Source: Impatiens glandulifera
Lineage: Eukaryota > Streptophyta > Magnoliopsida > Ericales > Balsaminaceae
Reading direction: 5' to 3'
Assembly (NCBI RefSeq): GCF_907164915.1
Contig: NC_061862.1
Span: forward strand, 89,266,846 to 89,330,845
Length of the DNA stretch: 64,000 nucleotides
The notes beneath the pieces are model-generated. The model did not search any database and was not told the DNA's origin. It saw only the letters and a program-made list of their open reading frames with translations. Shown piece after piece: positions 33,818-46,532 of this stretch. Numbering within the stretch: position 1 is the first letter of the stretch; each line of letters begins with the position of its first letter. A program made the translations under genes and the position numbers.

Positions 33818-35580
33818 AGGGCTGAAAACGAGTCGAGTCGAGCTCGAGTAGAGGTCTACTCGAGCTCGAGCTCGAAAAAATTTCAACGGCTCGAACTCGA
33901 GCTCGAGCTCGATCGAGTATCAAAATTAAAGCTCGAGCTCGAGCTCGAACTCGACTCAAAACATACAAAATTAAAACATATCAACTAAATAGTTTCACAC
34001 TTTCAATATATCAAAAGATCACAACAAAATGAATAAACATATAGAATTATTCATTTCACCTAAAACATAAACATTCCATCAAAATCAAATAGAACACACA
34101 ACATTACACATTAAAACATTCAACTTAAAACATAATCATTCTAACTAAAAATATCTAAAATCCAAAGTCCAAACATACAATATATTAAATTAGTCCAACA
34201 TAAAACAACCAAACTTACTTAATCAAAACTCCAAAGTTCCCAACATTCCAAAGTCCAAACTTACTTAATCCAAACTTCCAAAGTCCAAACTAAAAAATAA
34301 CAACTTATTTGGATTCCGGAAGACAAATTTCTTGATAAGTTTTATCTCTCTGAAAAAAACAATATATAGTTAAATTAATGTTCAAATAATAATATATGTT
34401 AACGTAAAATAAAAAATATTAAATTTCACTTACCCTCGTATTTTTTTTCACTCCATGCAAATGTCGAAGCCAATCTCCTCCACATAGAAGAACTTGCACC
34501 GTCTCTGGGGAAAGTGATGAACGATAAGAATCAATGACCCTCGTCCCAGCACTAAATGTTGCTTCAGAAGCTACCGAACTTACTGGAATAGCTAAAATAT
34601 CAGCGGCCATTTTTGATAACACTGGATATTGTAGTCTATTCATTTTCCACCAATCTAAACATGAAAAATCTTTAGGAATTCCACTCTTCTTCAAACGACC
34701 CTTTTCGAGATAGTCTAATAATTCAGATTTTGAAGGCTCTGAAGTCTCAATTTCCGCACAATAAGCATCAAAGTCATCCCAATTGGAGGAAGAATCACGT
34801 TGAGTCGTATTAGAATTGGAAGAGCCAATATTTTCCAAATGGAATGAACGAGAAATCCTTTCACAAGCATTTTCAGCAACATAGACATCATAAAGGCTAA
34901 CAAGAGCATCTTTAACCTTACAAATATTTCTTTGTTGACAGATCGGAAGTATAACATATCAAATCTATGCAAGATCGAAAGAGAATAAAGAAGAAATTGA
35001 AATGAAAATAAAAAAGGGGAAAACGATGAAAACCTTTCTGTGCTTTGCATTGAGCTCCTTGGTGACGTTTGCTTTCTCGTTTGATGAAAACCTAGTTCTT
35101 TGTTGGCGGCTGTCCGAATGAACTATGGAGGAGAAGAGGTTAGGGATTTTGGAGGAGAAAGGTTAGGGTTAGGAATTTTGGACTTTGGAGGAGAACTGGA
35201 GAAGAATGAAGAGGGAGGGTGGATTTAGCCATTTAGGGTATAAATTTATATTTTATATTTTAATACTCACATTTTATATTTAATTAAAGTATTACAATTT
35301 TTTATATTATAAAAAGTAAATATAAAATATAAAATATAAAATATAAATTAAAAAATATATATAAAATATAAAATATAAATTAAATATAAAATATATTAAT
35401 ATAAATTATATATATTCGAGTAGCTCGTCGAGTACTCGAGCCGAGTATATAACTACTCGAACTCGGCTCGATTATATAACGAGTCGAGCTCGAGCATGCT
35501 CAAGCTCGAGTTTGACCGAGCTCGAGTCGAGCTTTGACCGAGCAGCTCGCGAGCAGTTCGTCTCATTTTCAGCCCTAAAT
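33818..35580 (-). mobile_element. Internally deleted hAT element with GAGCTCGAG-rich ends
   Basis: The left terminus AGGGCTGAAAACGAG and the right terminus (reverse complement AGGGCTGAAAATGAG, ending at 35576) form a 15-bp inverted repeat with one mismatch. TCTAACCT flanks both sides (33810-33817 and 35581-35588), consistent with an 8-bp hAT target duplication with a few extra bases on the right. Both ends hold dense CTCGAGCTCGAG motifs (33830-33955 and 35415-35555). The interior has a leader-like stretch and the C-terminal part of a transposase on the minus strand. Confidence 0.8.
34419..34935 (-). pseudogene. hAT transposase C-terminal remnant (RICESLEEPER/DAYSLEEPER-like)
   Basis: The minus strand is open from about 34935 to 34419. 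It starts around [20 protein letters not shown] and ends in the hAT dimerisation domain: [40 protein letters not shown] and the ending [12 protein letters not shown]. The zinc-finger BED domain and the catalytic core are missing. Upstream, 35000-35230 on the same strand looks like a transcribed leader (CTCCTCCAAAATCCCTAACC). The family is well known; this copy cannot encode an active enzyme. Confidence 0.8.
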
Positions 35581-35651
35581 TCTAACCTCTCTTCTTTCTC
35601 TTTTTCAAACAATGCTTAAAAATCCCAAAGCATAATTAACAGTTATTAAAA

Positions 35652-35694
<43 letters not shown>

Positions 35695-35739
35695 GATGAG
35701 CTAGGGTGTGCTTTAAGCCTACCTAAGCCCCTATAGTCT

Positions 35740-36668
35740 GGTCGTCTTACTTTAAAACATTTTGTATGTACTCTTACCATAATTATGGCTTATTTTTTAG
35801 TTATTTAAAATATCATTTTATTTATTAAATTTTTATTATAAAAATATTATAATGTTATGAAAAAAGTAATATTAATAATGATTAAATAAAAATATAGTTA
35901 ATTATTTTTTTATTTTAGAAAGAATTTTTAAAATACTAATACTAATATTTATTCGATTTTAGAAAATGATATTGATCATTTTTTACCATCCAAAATAATT
36001 TCAAGATTTACAATCTTGTGACATCACTTCAAACATTTCTCAATTAACCTTATATTACTCGTATTTCACTTCGAGCATTTTGTAATGACATTTATCCTCA
36101 CTCATTATTAATATCCGAATTCTTTAAAATATTAGTTAATTAATAATTTTTATTATATAATATCTTATCATTTTATAAAATAAAAAAATAATAATAATAT
36201 GGTTAACCAAAAATATAGTTAAATTTTTAATTAAAAAAATTAATTAATTTAAATAATCTCTAATTATTATAATAATCCACCAAAATAAATTTCGACTATT
36301 TGTGACCTCACTTTAAACTTTAAATAATCTCTAATTATCTCTTATTAGACTTCACTTTGAGCATTTTGTATCAATCTTATCTTTACTTTTGGTCTTCCCT
36401 AATTGACCTCTCGTATTATTAATTTCGTAACTAACACTCACTCTCTCGATTCAAACCATAATTTGTCTATCCCTCAAATTCTGACTCACACTTATTATTA
36501 TATCTTATTTTTTAAAGATAATACTGATAATGGTTAAATAAAAATATAGTTCAATTTTTAATTTAAAAACAATTAATATTCTACAAAAATAAATTTCTAA
36601 CTTACTAATATTGTAGCATCGCTTTAAACATTTTTTAATTGATCTCTCATTAGGCTTCACTTCAATCA
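35740..36668. repeat. Second block of the about 300-bp AT-rich repeat family
   Basis: 36370-36580 closely matches 32440-32640 (CTTTACTTTTGGTCTTCCC, CTCAAATTCTGACTCAC, GATAATGGTTAAATA). Earlier parts match 31800-32300. The block ends exactly where plastid ndhD sequence starts at 36671. Confidence 0.75.
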
Positions 36669-36670
36669 TT

Positions 36671-37558
36671 TCTATAGGACCCGTCTTACTGACAGGATTC
36701 ATCACTACTTTAGCTACCTTAGCGGCTTGGCCAGTTACTCGAGACTCTCGATTATTCCATTTTATGATGTTAGCAATGTACAGTATTCAAATAGGATCAT
36801 TTTCATCTCGAGACCTTTTACTTTTTTTCATCATGTGGGAGTTAGAATTAATTCCCATTTATTTACTTTTATCTATGTGGGGAGGAAAGAAACGTCTCTA
36901 CTCAGCTACCAAATTTATTTTGTACACTGCAGGAGGTTCCATTTTTCTCTTAATGGGGGTTCTCGGCATTGGTTTATATAGTTTTAATGAACCTACATTA
37001 AATTTTGAAACATTAGCTAATCAATCATATCCTATGGCACTGGAAATAATATTCTATATTGGGTTTTTTATTGCTTTTGCTGTCAAATCACCGATTATAC
37101 CTCTACATACATGGTTACCTAATACTCATGGAGAAGCGCATTACAGTACTTGTATGCTTTTAGCTGGAATCTTATTAAAAATGGGAGCATATGGGTTAAT
37201 TCGAATCAATATGGAATTTTTACCTCATGCTCATTCTATATTTTCTCCTTGGTTAATGATAATAGGCACAATGCAAATAGTTTATGCAGCTTCAGCATCT
37301 GCTGGTCAACGTAATTTAAAAAAAAGAATAGCCTACTCCTCTGTATCTCATATGGGTTTCATAATTATAGGAATTGGTTCTATAACCGATACGGGACTCA
37401 ATGGAGCCATTTTACAAATAATCTCACATGGATTTATTGGTGCTGCTTTTTTTTTCTTGGCAGGAACAAGTTATGATAGAATACGTCTTGCTTATCTCGA
37501 TGAAATGGGCAGAATTGCTATCCTAATGAAAAAAAGTTTCATGATGTTCGCTTTTTGA
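36671..37558 (+). pseudogene. ndhD: ndhD fragment (plastid NADH dehydrogenase subunit 4), nuclear copy
   Basis: An open frame of 295 codons with multiple membrane segments: [60 protein letters not shown] and [15 protein letters not shown]. It lacks the N-terminal and C-terminal parts of the plastid protein (about 500 aa) and ends in an out-of-context TGA after MFAF. The frame is uninterrupted, suggesting recent transfer. There is no sign of a transit peptide or nuclear promoter, so it is called a pseudogene. Confidence 0.9.
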
Positions 37559-37631
37559 TGAGGAAAATATGACAAGGCTTATAGCGAGCTCGATTCGTTC
37601 CAAATTCAAAATGGACATTAATGAACCATCA

Positions 37632-37886
<255 letters not shown>

Positions 37887-38154
37887 CTATTAAGTATTTT
37901 GATTTAAGTTCTTTTCTTTCTAAGAGGTGGAATAGAATAACCCGGTTGAAGTGTGGTAGTCAAGATGCCAGTTCGTTGGCTCTAGCAAGGAATTGCTCTG
38001 AGAAGGGTAGTGGGAGCACCTTAATTCTGCTAAGATGGACCCCACAGGGTACAAAGGAGGTAGTGGTTCAAGCTCTGGAGGCAGCCTTTGGTGTTTCCCC
38101 ATTTCTGTTGGGACTTGTATACAGGTGTCTCGGTCCGTCACACTCAATATAGAT

Positions 38155-38563
38155 CATACCCTTACTTTTGGCATTCCCCAATCTACCTCTCATATTACTA
38201 ATTTTGTGACTAACACTAAATAAAATATATTTAAAATTTTAATTTAAAAACAACTCATATTCCACCAAAATAAACTCGACTTACTAAGAATTATCTAATT
38301 GATCTTTCATTATAGACACATCCCTTCGAGTAATTTGTACAAATACATTTGACTTTTACAATTACACGTATTAAGTTTGCATTCACTCTCAATATAAACA
38401 ATCATTCTTCTATCCTTCAAATTTATAATTAACACCATTACTTTCATTTCAATATTTATAAATTCGCATCACTTAAGACTCGAAAGGTAGTCTCAAATAT
38501 AAAGTATGAACAATTAACCACTATACCACATATAATTATTGTTGAATTTAATTTAAAATTATT

Positions 38564-38595
<32 letters not shown>

Positions 38596-39400
38596 TATAT
38601 ATAATCATTATTAATGAATAATATATAAAATACATAATGAATAAATATAAATAATAAATATGAAAAGAATTTATAAAAATAAGATTTTAATAAATTATTT
38701 GAAAATTTAAATTAAAAAATAAATTAAAAATATTTTTAAAATAACTATGTTAAATTAATAAAATAAAGTTAAAATTAATTAATTATATAAAGTATAAATT
38801 TTTTTTTAATAAATTATTTAGAAATTTTAATTAAAGACTAAAGTAAAAATATTTTTAAAATCTAATATATAATTATATTAAATTAAAGAGAGTTAAAATA
38901 ATGGTGTATATAATAAATATGGAGAGAAAATAAAATATATATTTTAACTAAAATTTAAAAAAAAAAATTAAAATCAATTTAATAATTATGAAAATTATTA
39001 TTTAAATAATAATTTTCATCTCCTTTAATTTAATTTTTTACCCCTCATATTATTTCATAATTAGTTGATATTATTCGCGGATTAACGGATTTTTTAATCC
39101 GATATGTTTTGTCTCATAAAAAAGTGGGGTCTTGCTCGAGACCCGCTAATCTAGAGTTTTTTAAACTTAATATATATATATATGATTTGACATTTTTTAA
39201 TTTAATTTAAAATATTTTATCATTTTTAATATTCATATACTATTTAAATTTTTATCATATTATTTAACATTTAAATTTATTTTAATTTTTAATTTAACTT
39301 TTTATTTGAATTAACCAGAATTAATATATTTTTATAAAATTTCTAAAATATTTTAAAATTAATTATAAAATAGTGTAACAAATGTTATGCCATTCTGCAT
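38155..39400. other. AT-rich intergenic region upstream of DnaJ
   Basis: 38155-38400 is a third block of the about 300-bp repeat family (CTTTTGGCATTCCCCAATCT). An AT run lies near 38575-38602. The remainder is AT-rich without a gene; the DnaJ promoter should lie in its last part, but no clear TATA box stands out. Confidence 0.5.
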
Positions 39401-39491
39401 TCAAGTTGAATGAAACTGAGCGGCGAAAAGGAGGCGAGAGTGCAGTAATCAGTCTGGTGTTCTTCCTCCTCCCCTGTGAGGATTCCCGGCG

Positions 39492-42400
39492 ATGCAAATG
39501 ATCGTAGTAGATCATTCCTACGCCAACTTAACTACTACACTCTCCAAATCCAAGCTCAAACCCCCCCACGCATTCTCAACTCCGAATCCCCGCTTATTCT
39601 TTCCAACTCACGGTACAACCAATCTCTCCCTTGGATTCAATCACTTGAATAATTTCAGTGCCTTTTCTCCTTTACACAAGCAGCGGAAACAACGAGTTAC
39701 TACGGTAGCCAGAGCTTCATCTTCCGATTATTATTCAATTCTCAACGTCACCAGAGATGCAACCCTTAAGGAAATCAAGAGCGCTTACAGGCTTCTCGCT
39801 CGTAAGGTGGTCAGGATTCCTGTTTTTTGCATATGTTTATGTTTTATCTTGATGGTCAGTCATCATGTAAGAATTGGCTTCAGATTAGGGCACTTCCAAA
39901 TGTAATTTGAGGGGCTTGAAAGTAAATTGGTGCTTCATTTTGATAAGCACAGGAGATGGATAGAACTCATTCACTCTTTGGAAGCTAATTGGTTTAGTTT
40001 TTACACTGTTAGCTAATGCAAAAAATATGGAGAGAGGGAGTAGACAAGAATAGATGAAATTGAAGAGAATCATCTAGCCTTCAATATTTATTATCATTAA
40101 GACGATTAGCTCTTCCCAGACATAAATTAAGTCTTTCATACCAATTCTTTCACCACAATGGCTCAATTGTATGAAGGTTTGGTGAGTTATTACAAAAACT
40201 AATTATTTGTTGATCTAAAGTAATCTGCATTAGATGAAAAAAAAAGATAAAAGGATAATTGGGAGAAGTAGAGGAAGAGATAGCTTAACTTATAGAAATA
40301 TAATAGTTACAAAGATATCAAGCCTTGAAGAAGGGAATCAAGAGTTGAAAAGACATGAAGAGTTAATGGTCAAAACTCACTTAAACTATAGTATTTAGAA
40401 CAGTTTAACTATCTCTTACAGTTTTCTGATACTAACAAGTTATGGAAGTTAAGGAATGCAGAACATTATTCTTTCCAAGATAAATCTGATATTTTAATTG
40501 AATTTTCATTTTCATCCACAAAGATGAATCTTATATATTACTGACATATTTGCCTTTATGTAGTATCACCCAGACCTTAGCAAAAGACCAGACGCCGAAG
40601 AGAAGTTCAAAGAGCTAAGTGCTGCATATGAGGTACTTTTCTTTGATTTTTGACCCATTTTTTGCACAATTGGCATTGTTCAATTTTCTATCTTTTTGTT
40701 ATGATCCCCAAGAGTCAAGTTCTCTTGTTTACTTGTTTCTTTCATTAAGGAAGCATATTTTACTTTATTTATTTATCATGTTGGTAGGTAGACGAACTTT
40801 AGGTAAGTTCCATCATATGAACTTTTTGTCATGATTTGTATACGATTCAAGTTTGTTTGCCTTACTAGGTTTTGTCAGATGATGAGAAAAGATCTACGTA
40901 TGATCGATTTGGCGTGGAAGGTTTGCAAGGAAACTATGAGGGATCAAATGCTGGTCCACGTGGGGTAAGATGGACTTTTGTATAGCTTGTATTTAAATTG
41001 TACTTGGGTAATATATTTTTGTGTTCATAGGTTTCATTTTCAAGGAATTGCCAAATTCATTTGTAGGTGGATCCTCTTGATGTATTTGGATCATTCTTTG
41101 GCAACTTAGATGGACATTTTGGTGAAGGAGATGGACCGGATGATATTAATTTTACTTTTAGAAACCCGAGGAGCCAAGATCTTGATATTAGGTAATTGTC
41201 TGTACAATTGATTTGGTTGTAGTTGTTTTTCTTTTGGGGTCCTATACTAATTGGCAATAGAAGCTTTTGGCTTTCATATGATTTTGTTGATACGTATAGG
41301 AGATAAACCATATATATTCTTATTTTCTAATCTTGATAATCTCTGTTGATTCATAAACCAGATAGGAGTACATAAAAATCCATCACATAAATTATTTGCC
41401 AAAGTCAATTGTATTTGTATCACAAAAACTGGGATGAAAGGATTTGTGAGGATACCTTGGTTTTCTTTCATCTGCTAAAAAAATTCCCTCCAGATTCTTC
41501 TGATCTTTGAGTGATAAAGAAGGAATCGCCATATCAGCAGTTGACCTTGGCAACTCATCAAAACAGATAGCTAATTAACTGAAGCATTAAACTAAGTACT
41601 TAATTTTTTGTTCTATGCTTATTAACCACACTTCTTTCTTTATCATTGAGAGCTTTATTCAAAGTACCTGTGAGAAGTCTGGAAGATCTTTGATGGCTAC
41701 TAATGTAACTGCAATCGCCCTTAATAGAATGATTCCATAAATGAAAGGACGTCAGGGGAATCTTTTAGATTTTGCTCATCTTTAGATTATGCACTTAGTG
41801 TTATCTCACCAATCCCATTTCCGTTTCTGTGTTTCCCCCATAAAATAGGTTATGCCTTTTGAAGTTTTTCTTTCTCTCTTTTTATGATTAGGGTCTTAAA
41901 TCTTGCTTTGTTCATACTATAAATTCAGACTTTCTTTTATCTAGTTTATGATATATCATTGAGTGTATGCTATCTGTTTGAAATATCTTACCTTGTAGAT
42001 ATGACCTGTTTCTGAGCTTTAAAGAATCAGTATTTGGAACAAAGAAAGATATTGAAGTTTCAAACTTTGAGACCTGTGAAAGATGTGATGGAACGGGTGC
42101 AAGATATAGTAGTTGCATCAAAACATGTGCTTCTTGCAAGGGTCGTGGAGGAGTGGTCACAAGTCAGAAAACGCCTTTTGGTGTGATGTCTCAGGTTTGT
42201 CATCAGCACTGCTTTCAGTTACCTTAACATGAAGGGAATGGGATGTAAGACACCATATTGACCCTATTTGGAAACTGATTTTTTTGTCAAAATCACGATT
42301 CAATTGAAAATTTTCAAAGTTAAAAAGTGAGTGATTTTTTAATTTTATTTTTCTGTTTGGTATAAAATATTTTCAGATCATGATTCAGATTATACTGTGA

Positions 42401-43535
42401 TTTTTGTTGCTTCATTTGGTATACAATTTTTCTATTTCATTATCTAAGTTATAGTGTAGTTTTTTTTGTTTCATTTGGCATATATATTTTTTTCTAGAAC
42501 ATAACAATTGTATCGGACTCTTTCTTGACAGTGATCAAATTATTTTTTGGACGACCAGATGATTGTGAATTTTGGCAAACATAACAATTGTATCATAGAC
42601 TTTTTCTGGATCAACTTGAAAAAAATGTATAACAAAATAGCTCAAATGTATACTCTTTATAAGCTCGTGGTATATTGCTCCATCCTAAACTTATTCAGAA
42701 TGGTAACTTGACATTTGATAGAAGGATTTATGTTGCATGTTAACTTTTTTGATTAAAAATAGGATGTCCTTTTCTCCTTAGGTCTCTACATGCACAACCT
42801 GTGGGGGTGAGGGCAAGATTATTACAGATCACTGTCAAGAATGCAGCGGCCATGGTAGAGTAAAGTCTAAACGAAGTATTAATGTAAGTATTCCTCCCGG
42901 TGTTAATGATGGAGCAACAATGAAACTTCGAGGAGAAGGGAATTTTGATAATAAAAGGTTTGGACTTTAAAATTATGTTCTTGTAGTGTGTCATTTATGT
43001 TGTTTCTTTAGACACAGAACAAACTTCAAGAACTTGACATCCTTGTGTGCACATATATGTTTTGTGTCGCCTGACTTTGCGTGGGAGAAACATAGGACAC
43101 AGGGAAAAAGAGATAGAGGGGATTTAGGTTTTTGGCTGAAAGAAGGCACTCTTTCCATACCAAAAGGACTATATATTTGTTAAAGATGCAAATATTGTAG
43201 GATTTTGTTAGACCAAAATGTCCATAAAGTCATATCAACAAAAACTTTAAATTTAAGAGAATGAGTATTGTAGTGACAATTTTGGTCTAAGATATCCATG
43301 GGTTGAAATTTATTCCTAAGCCAAAGAAGACAATCTTTCTATGATGAAAGGACTGAGATTGGTTTATAGCATTAGCAGAACATTCCCTCTAATGAATGAC
43401 AGTTCTTAAACAGAAGAGCCTTTCGCCGAAATCCTGTTTCCATTCGTCACTGATTCTTCTTTCATATCATTGTACAATTAAAAAAAATCTGGATGATATT
43501 ACCCTTTTCTCTAGCCACAGTTACTCCTGATGCAT

Positions 43536-43578
<43 letters not shown>

Positions 43579-46532
43579 AAGGTTTTTTTATTTGATATAT
43601 TTTTGGATACCTTTCTCTTTTTGGCTTTCTTTAATTTTTCTTGCACCTTGTGAACACATTCTGAGTTCACGCCTTTTAATGATAAAATTTGTCCTTTTTA
43701 AAAATAATAACAATATATTTATTTAAAACTTTTCTATTTTAGGATTTTGTTGTTTCAGCTGGTTTGGTATTATCTAGTATTTATTAATTCGGATTATCAT
43801 GAGTTAGTTATTTCAGGTTTTTATGTGGGGAAGTTAGTTTTATAAATACCCCATTCAGTAAGAAGTTCTAAGTATTTATTCTCAGTTTATATTTTTTATA
43901 TCCAGCTATATCTCTTATTGTCTCCAATTTCGAATTTGCTTCACATCATTTGGCACCGTAGCATTCATCGGCCCAGATTGTTTTCCATGCTTCTTGTGTT
44001 GCCAAAAGACCATTGTTGCTTGAAATGAGAAAAGCCTATTCATGGATGTCTACTACTTTGCATTTGGATTTTATTATTGTAAAGTACCCAACAGGTTAAA
44101 GACATGCCTTGCCTAAAGATTCAAGTTATTACCAGAATTTAAGATTTTCGTTGTTTAATCAATAGGACAAGAAATTTTGTATGTATCAAGTATTTGGGAT
44201 TCAATCTCACGATTGTTGAACTGAAATCTTGGACAAGGCCAAATTTGTTTTTATTTGATACGACAATGAAGACACTAGTTTTTCATTTCCAGCAAGTCAA
44301 CATGTGTGTATGAGAGAGAGATGAGAAAACCTGTATAGTGAGTGAAAATTTTATTTTTCAAAGAGATTGATAGAAACATGTTTTACTTTATGACATATAT
44401 GGAACAAAAGTTTGTGAGGTCTCCTATTTATGTATGCAAAAGGTTATAACTTTAGTTTTGTTCTGCAGGAGTATTACTGGAAATCTTTACTTGGTACTCC
44501 ATGTCAATCCTAAAGAAGGAATTTGGAGGGAGGGCAATCATCTGTACTCACAGGTCAATGTTGATTTTACTGAAGCAATATTAGGAGCTGATGTAAAGGT
44601 AATTATTTTTTCTTGTGAAAGGTACAAATGTACCTTAGTTATATCTTATATGTATATATATGTGAAAAGAATTGAAGTACAGCAAAACCATAACGTTTTG
44701 AAGAATCAACAACCTAGTACATTACAAAAAAAATTGATTGAACTTGTTTGATTTTGAATTTGAGGGATCTTTGCATGTAAAGATGAACTTTCTTGTAAAC
44801 ATTGGGATTTCTTTAATAAAAGGTTATACCATTTCCCCCCAAAAAAGTATAAGTAAGCAAATGAAGTAAGTCTTTACAAACTAAATCTTGGCCTTTAGTG
44901 GTAGACAATTTAAAACAACAAAGATAGCACATAACAAGAATCAAGCTAGCATGTGGCCGAGGAGGTCTTTTGCATCTTCTTTTCTGGGTTGTGATTGCTA
45001 TTGTTAAATGTCATAATAGATGTTCAGATAACATTTATAACTAACCAATAATTTCCCCCTGTAGTCAATGGTATAATAATTCAGCATGTTCAAAAAAATA
45101 TACACCTTTGTTTCATGTGGCAAGGTGCTTTGTAGTTTGTTCAGTAGTTAGTGAAGGCGATGAATTATCGCTCTATTTTGTAGTTTGTTCAGTAGTTAGT
45201 GAAGGCGATGAATTATCGATTATGGTGACCAACTGATCATATACATTAGTAACCTGATGTTCTCATAACAGAATAGAGCCTCATTTGGAAATACTATTTT
45301 ATTTTCTTTCTATATCTTGATTCAACTACAGAATATTTAGAAACTAAACTTAATATGAGACAGATTTAAAATTTTATTTATGTTTTTGTTATCACGATCC
45401 AAAAACAGATTTAAAAATTGTTTAATCCAATTTTTCATCAAACTAAGTTTTTTTTCCTTTCAATAGATTGATTTATTTCAAACACATCCTTAAATATATC
45501 TGTTATTTATATTATTATTCGCAAAGTTCATCTACATGCTATTGATTCTGAATTTTGTTGATTATCTCAGGTAGAAACTGTTGATGGTCTGTGGGATCTT
45601 CATGTTCCTTCTGGAGTTCAGCACGGTGATACACTAAAAATTCCAGGACTTGGTGTTCCAGATATCAATAGACCTTCTAGGCGAGGCGATCATCGATTTG
45701 TTGTAAAAGTTCATATCCCCAAAGAAATCAGGTCTGACTTGAACATAAACTGAGTTATTTGAAATACTTTTGTTGTATGTGTAAGATCTTATCTTGAACA
45801 TTCTAGGTATAGGGCCTTTATTTGTTACATTTTGATAAGTTTATAGTGTCCTAAGATTAAAAAAATTTCTGTAATGTGGACAATCTGTCCACGTGAATTT
45901 CTTATGACGAATTATCATATTTTCATACTAAAATGATTTTTTTTGGCAGTGATACCGAGAGAGAACTGGTTGAAAAGTTGGCTTCCTTTAGGTTGTCAAG
46001 AAATCAAGGGTCGGATTTATTGTCTGGTACTACTAGCTTCGTGTTTCATCGCTTCTTTATATTTCATAAATTTTGAGCTTGTATTGAAGTTTTGGATTTT
46101 CTTTTTACTTTTCAATACCTTTATTAGGAAATGGTAGAAATAATCCCGGGAAACAAAAAAACAGATTCATAATGCAGAAAATAAGGAACTCTTTCAGCAA
46201 CCTCTTCGGGTAAGTCTTCTTTTGTCAAAATATTGACTATATGGAACTAGTATTTTATCAAATATATATGTATTCGGATCATATTATTTGTTAGATCATT
46301 ATCCATGTTATTATTTATTTTTGTTGTATTTTGCAGAAGGCAATCTGAGAGATTTTCATCGATCACATTAAGTAATCCGGTTTGTGTAAATCATCGTCAT
46401 CGAATGTCAACCTCTTATATTTTCATTGCATTTGTTCTTACAGTTGCATGTATTGTGAAGAATAAGGTCGATTACTATTTACTTATACAGAAACAGGAAA
46501 AGAAATGTAAAATAGATCAACAAATTGTTTAG
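39492..46532 (+). CDS. Plastid-type DnaJ (HSP40) chaperone, 11 exons, 540 aa
   Basis: A co-chaperone that would stimulate HSP70 ATPase, probably in plastids. Exons: 39492-39806, 40564-40632, 40869-40964, 41067-41191, 41999-42194, 42782-42957, 44469-44598, 45571-45731, 45950-46026, 46128-46209, 46337-46532; phases match throughout. Residues 1-75 are Ser/Thr/basic-rich, like a transit peptide. The J domain (DYYSILNVTRDATLKEIKSA, with HPD at 107-109) is followed by four zinc-finger repeats (CERCDGTG, CASCKGRG, CTTCGGEG, CQECSGHG; residues 228-292) and the C-terminal substrate domain (VPSGVQHGDTLKIPGLGVP). The tail has a possible membrane segment (YIFIAFVLTVACIV). The domain order matches type I DnaJ of the DJA4/5/6 kind. 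Retaining intron 9 would end the protein early after FHKF. A second ATG lies two codons downstream. Confidence 0.93.
43730..43990. repeat. Possible LTR remnant in DnaJ intron 6
   Basis: The stretch has TATAAATACCCCATTCAG (TATA-like), a T-rich tail and CATTTGGCACCGTAGCATTC, which resembles a primer-binding site just outside an LTR. No matching partner LTR or clean termini were seen. Upstream in the same intron is a TA run (43538-43576). Confidence 0.3.
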
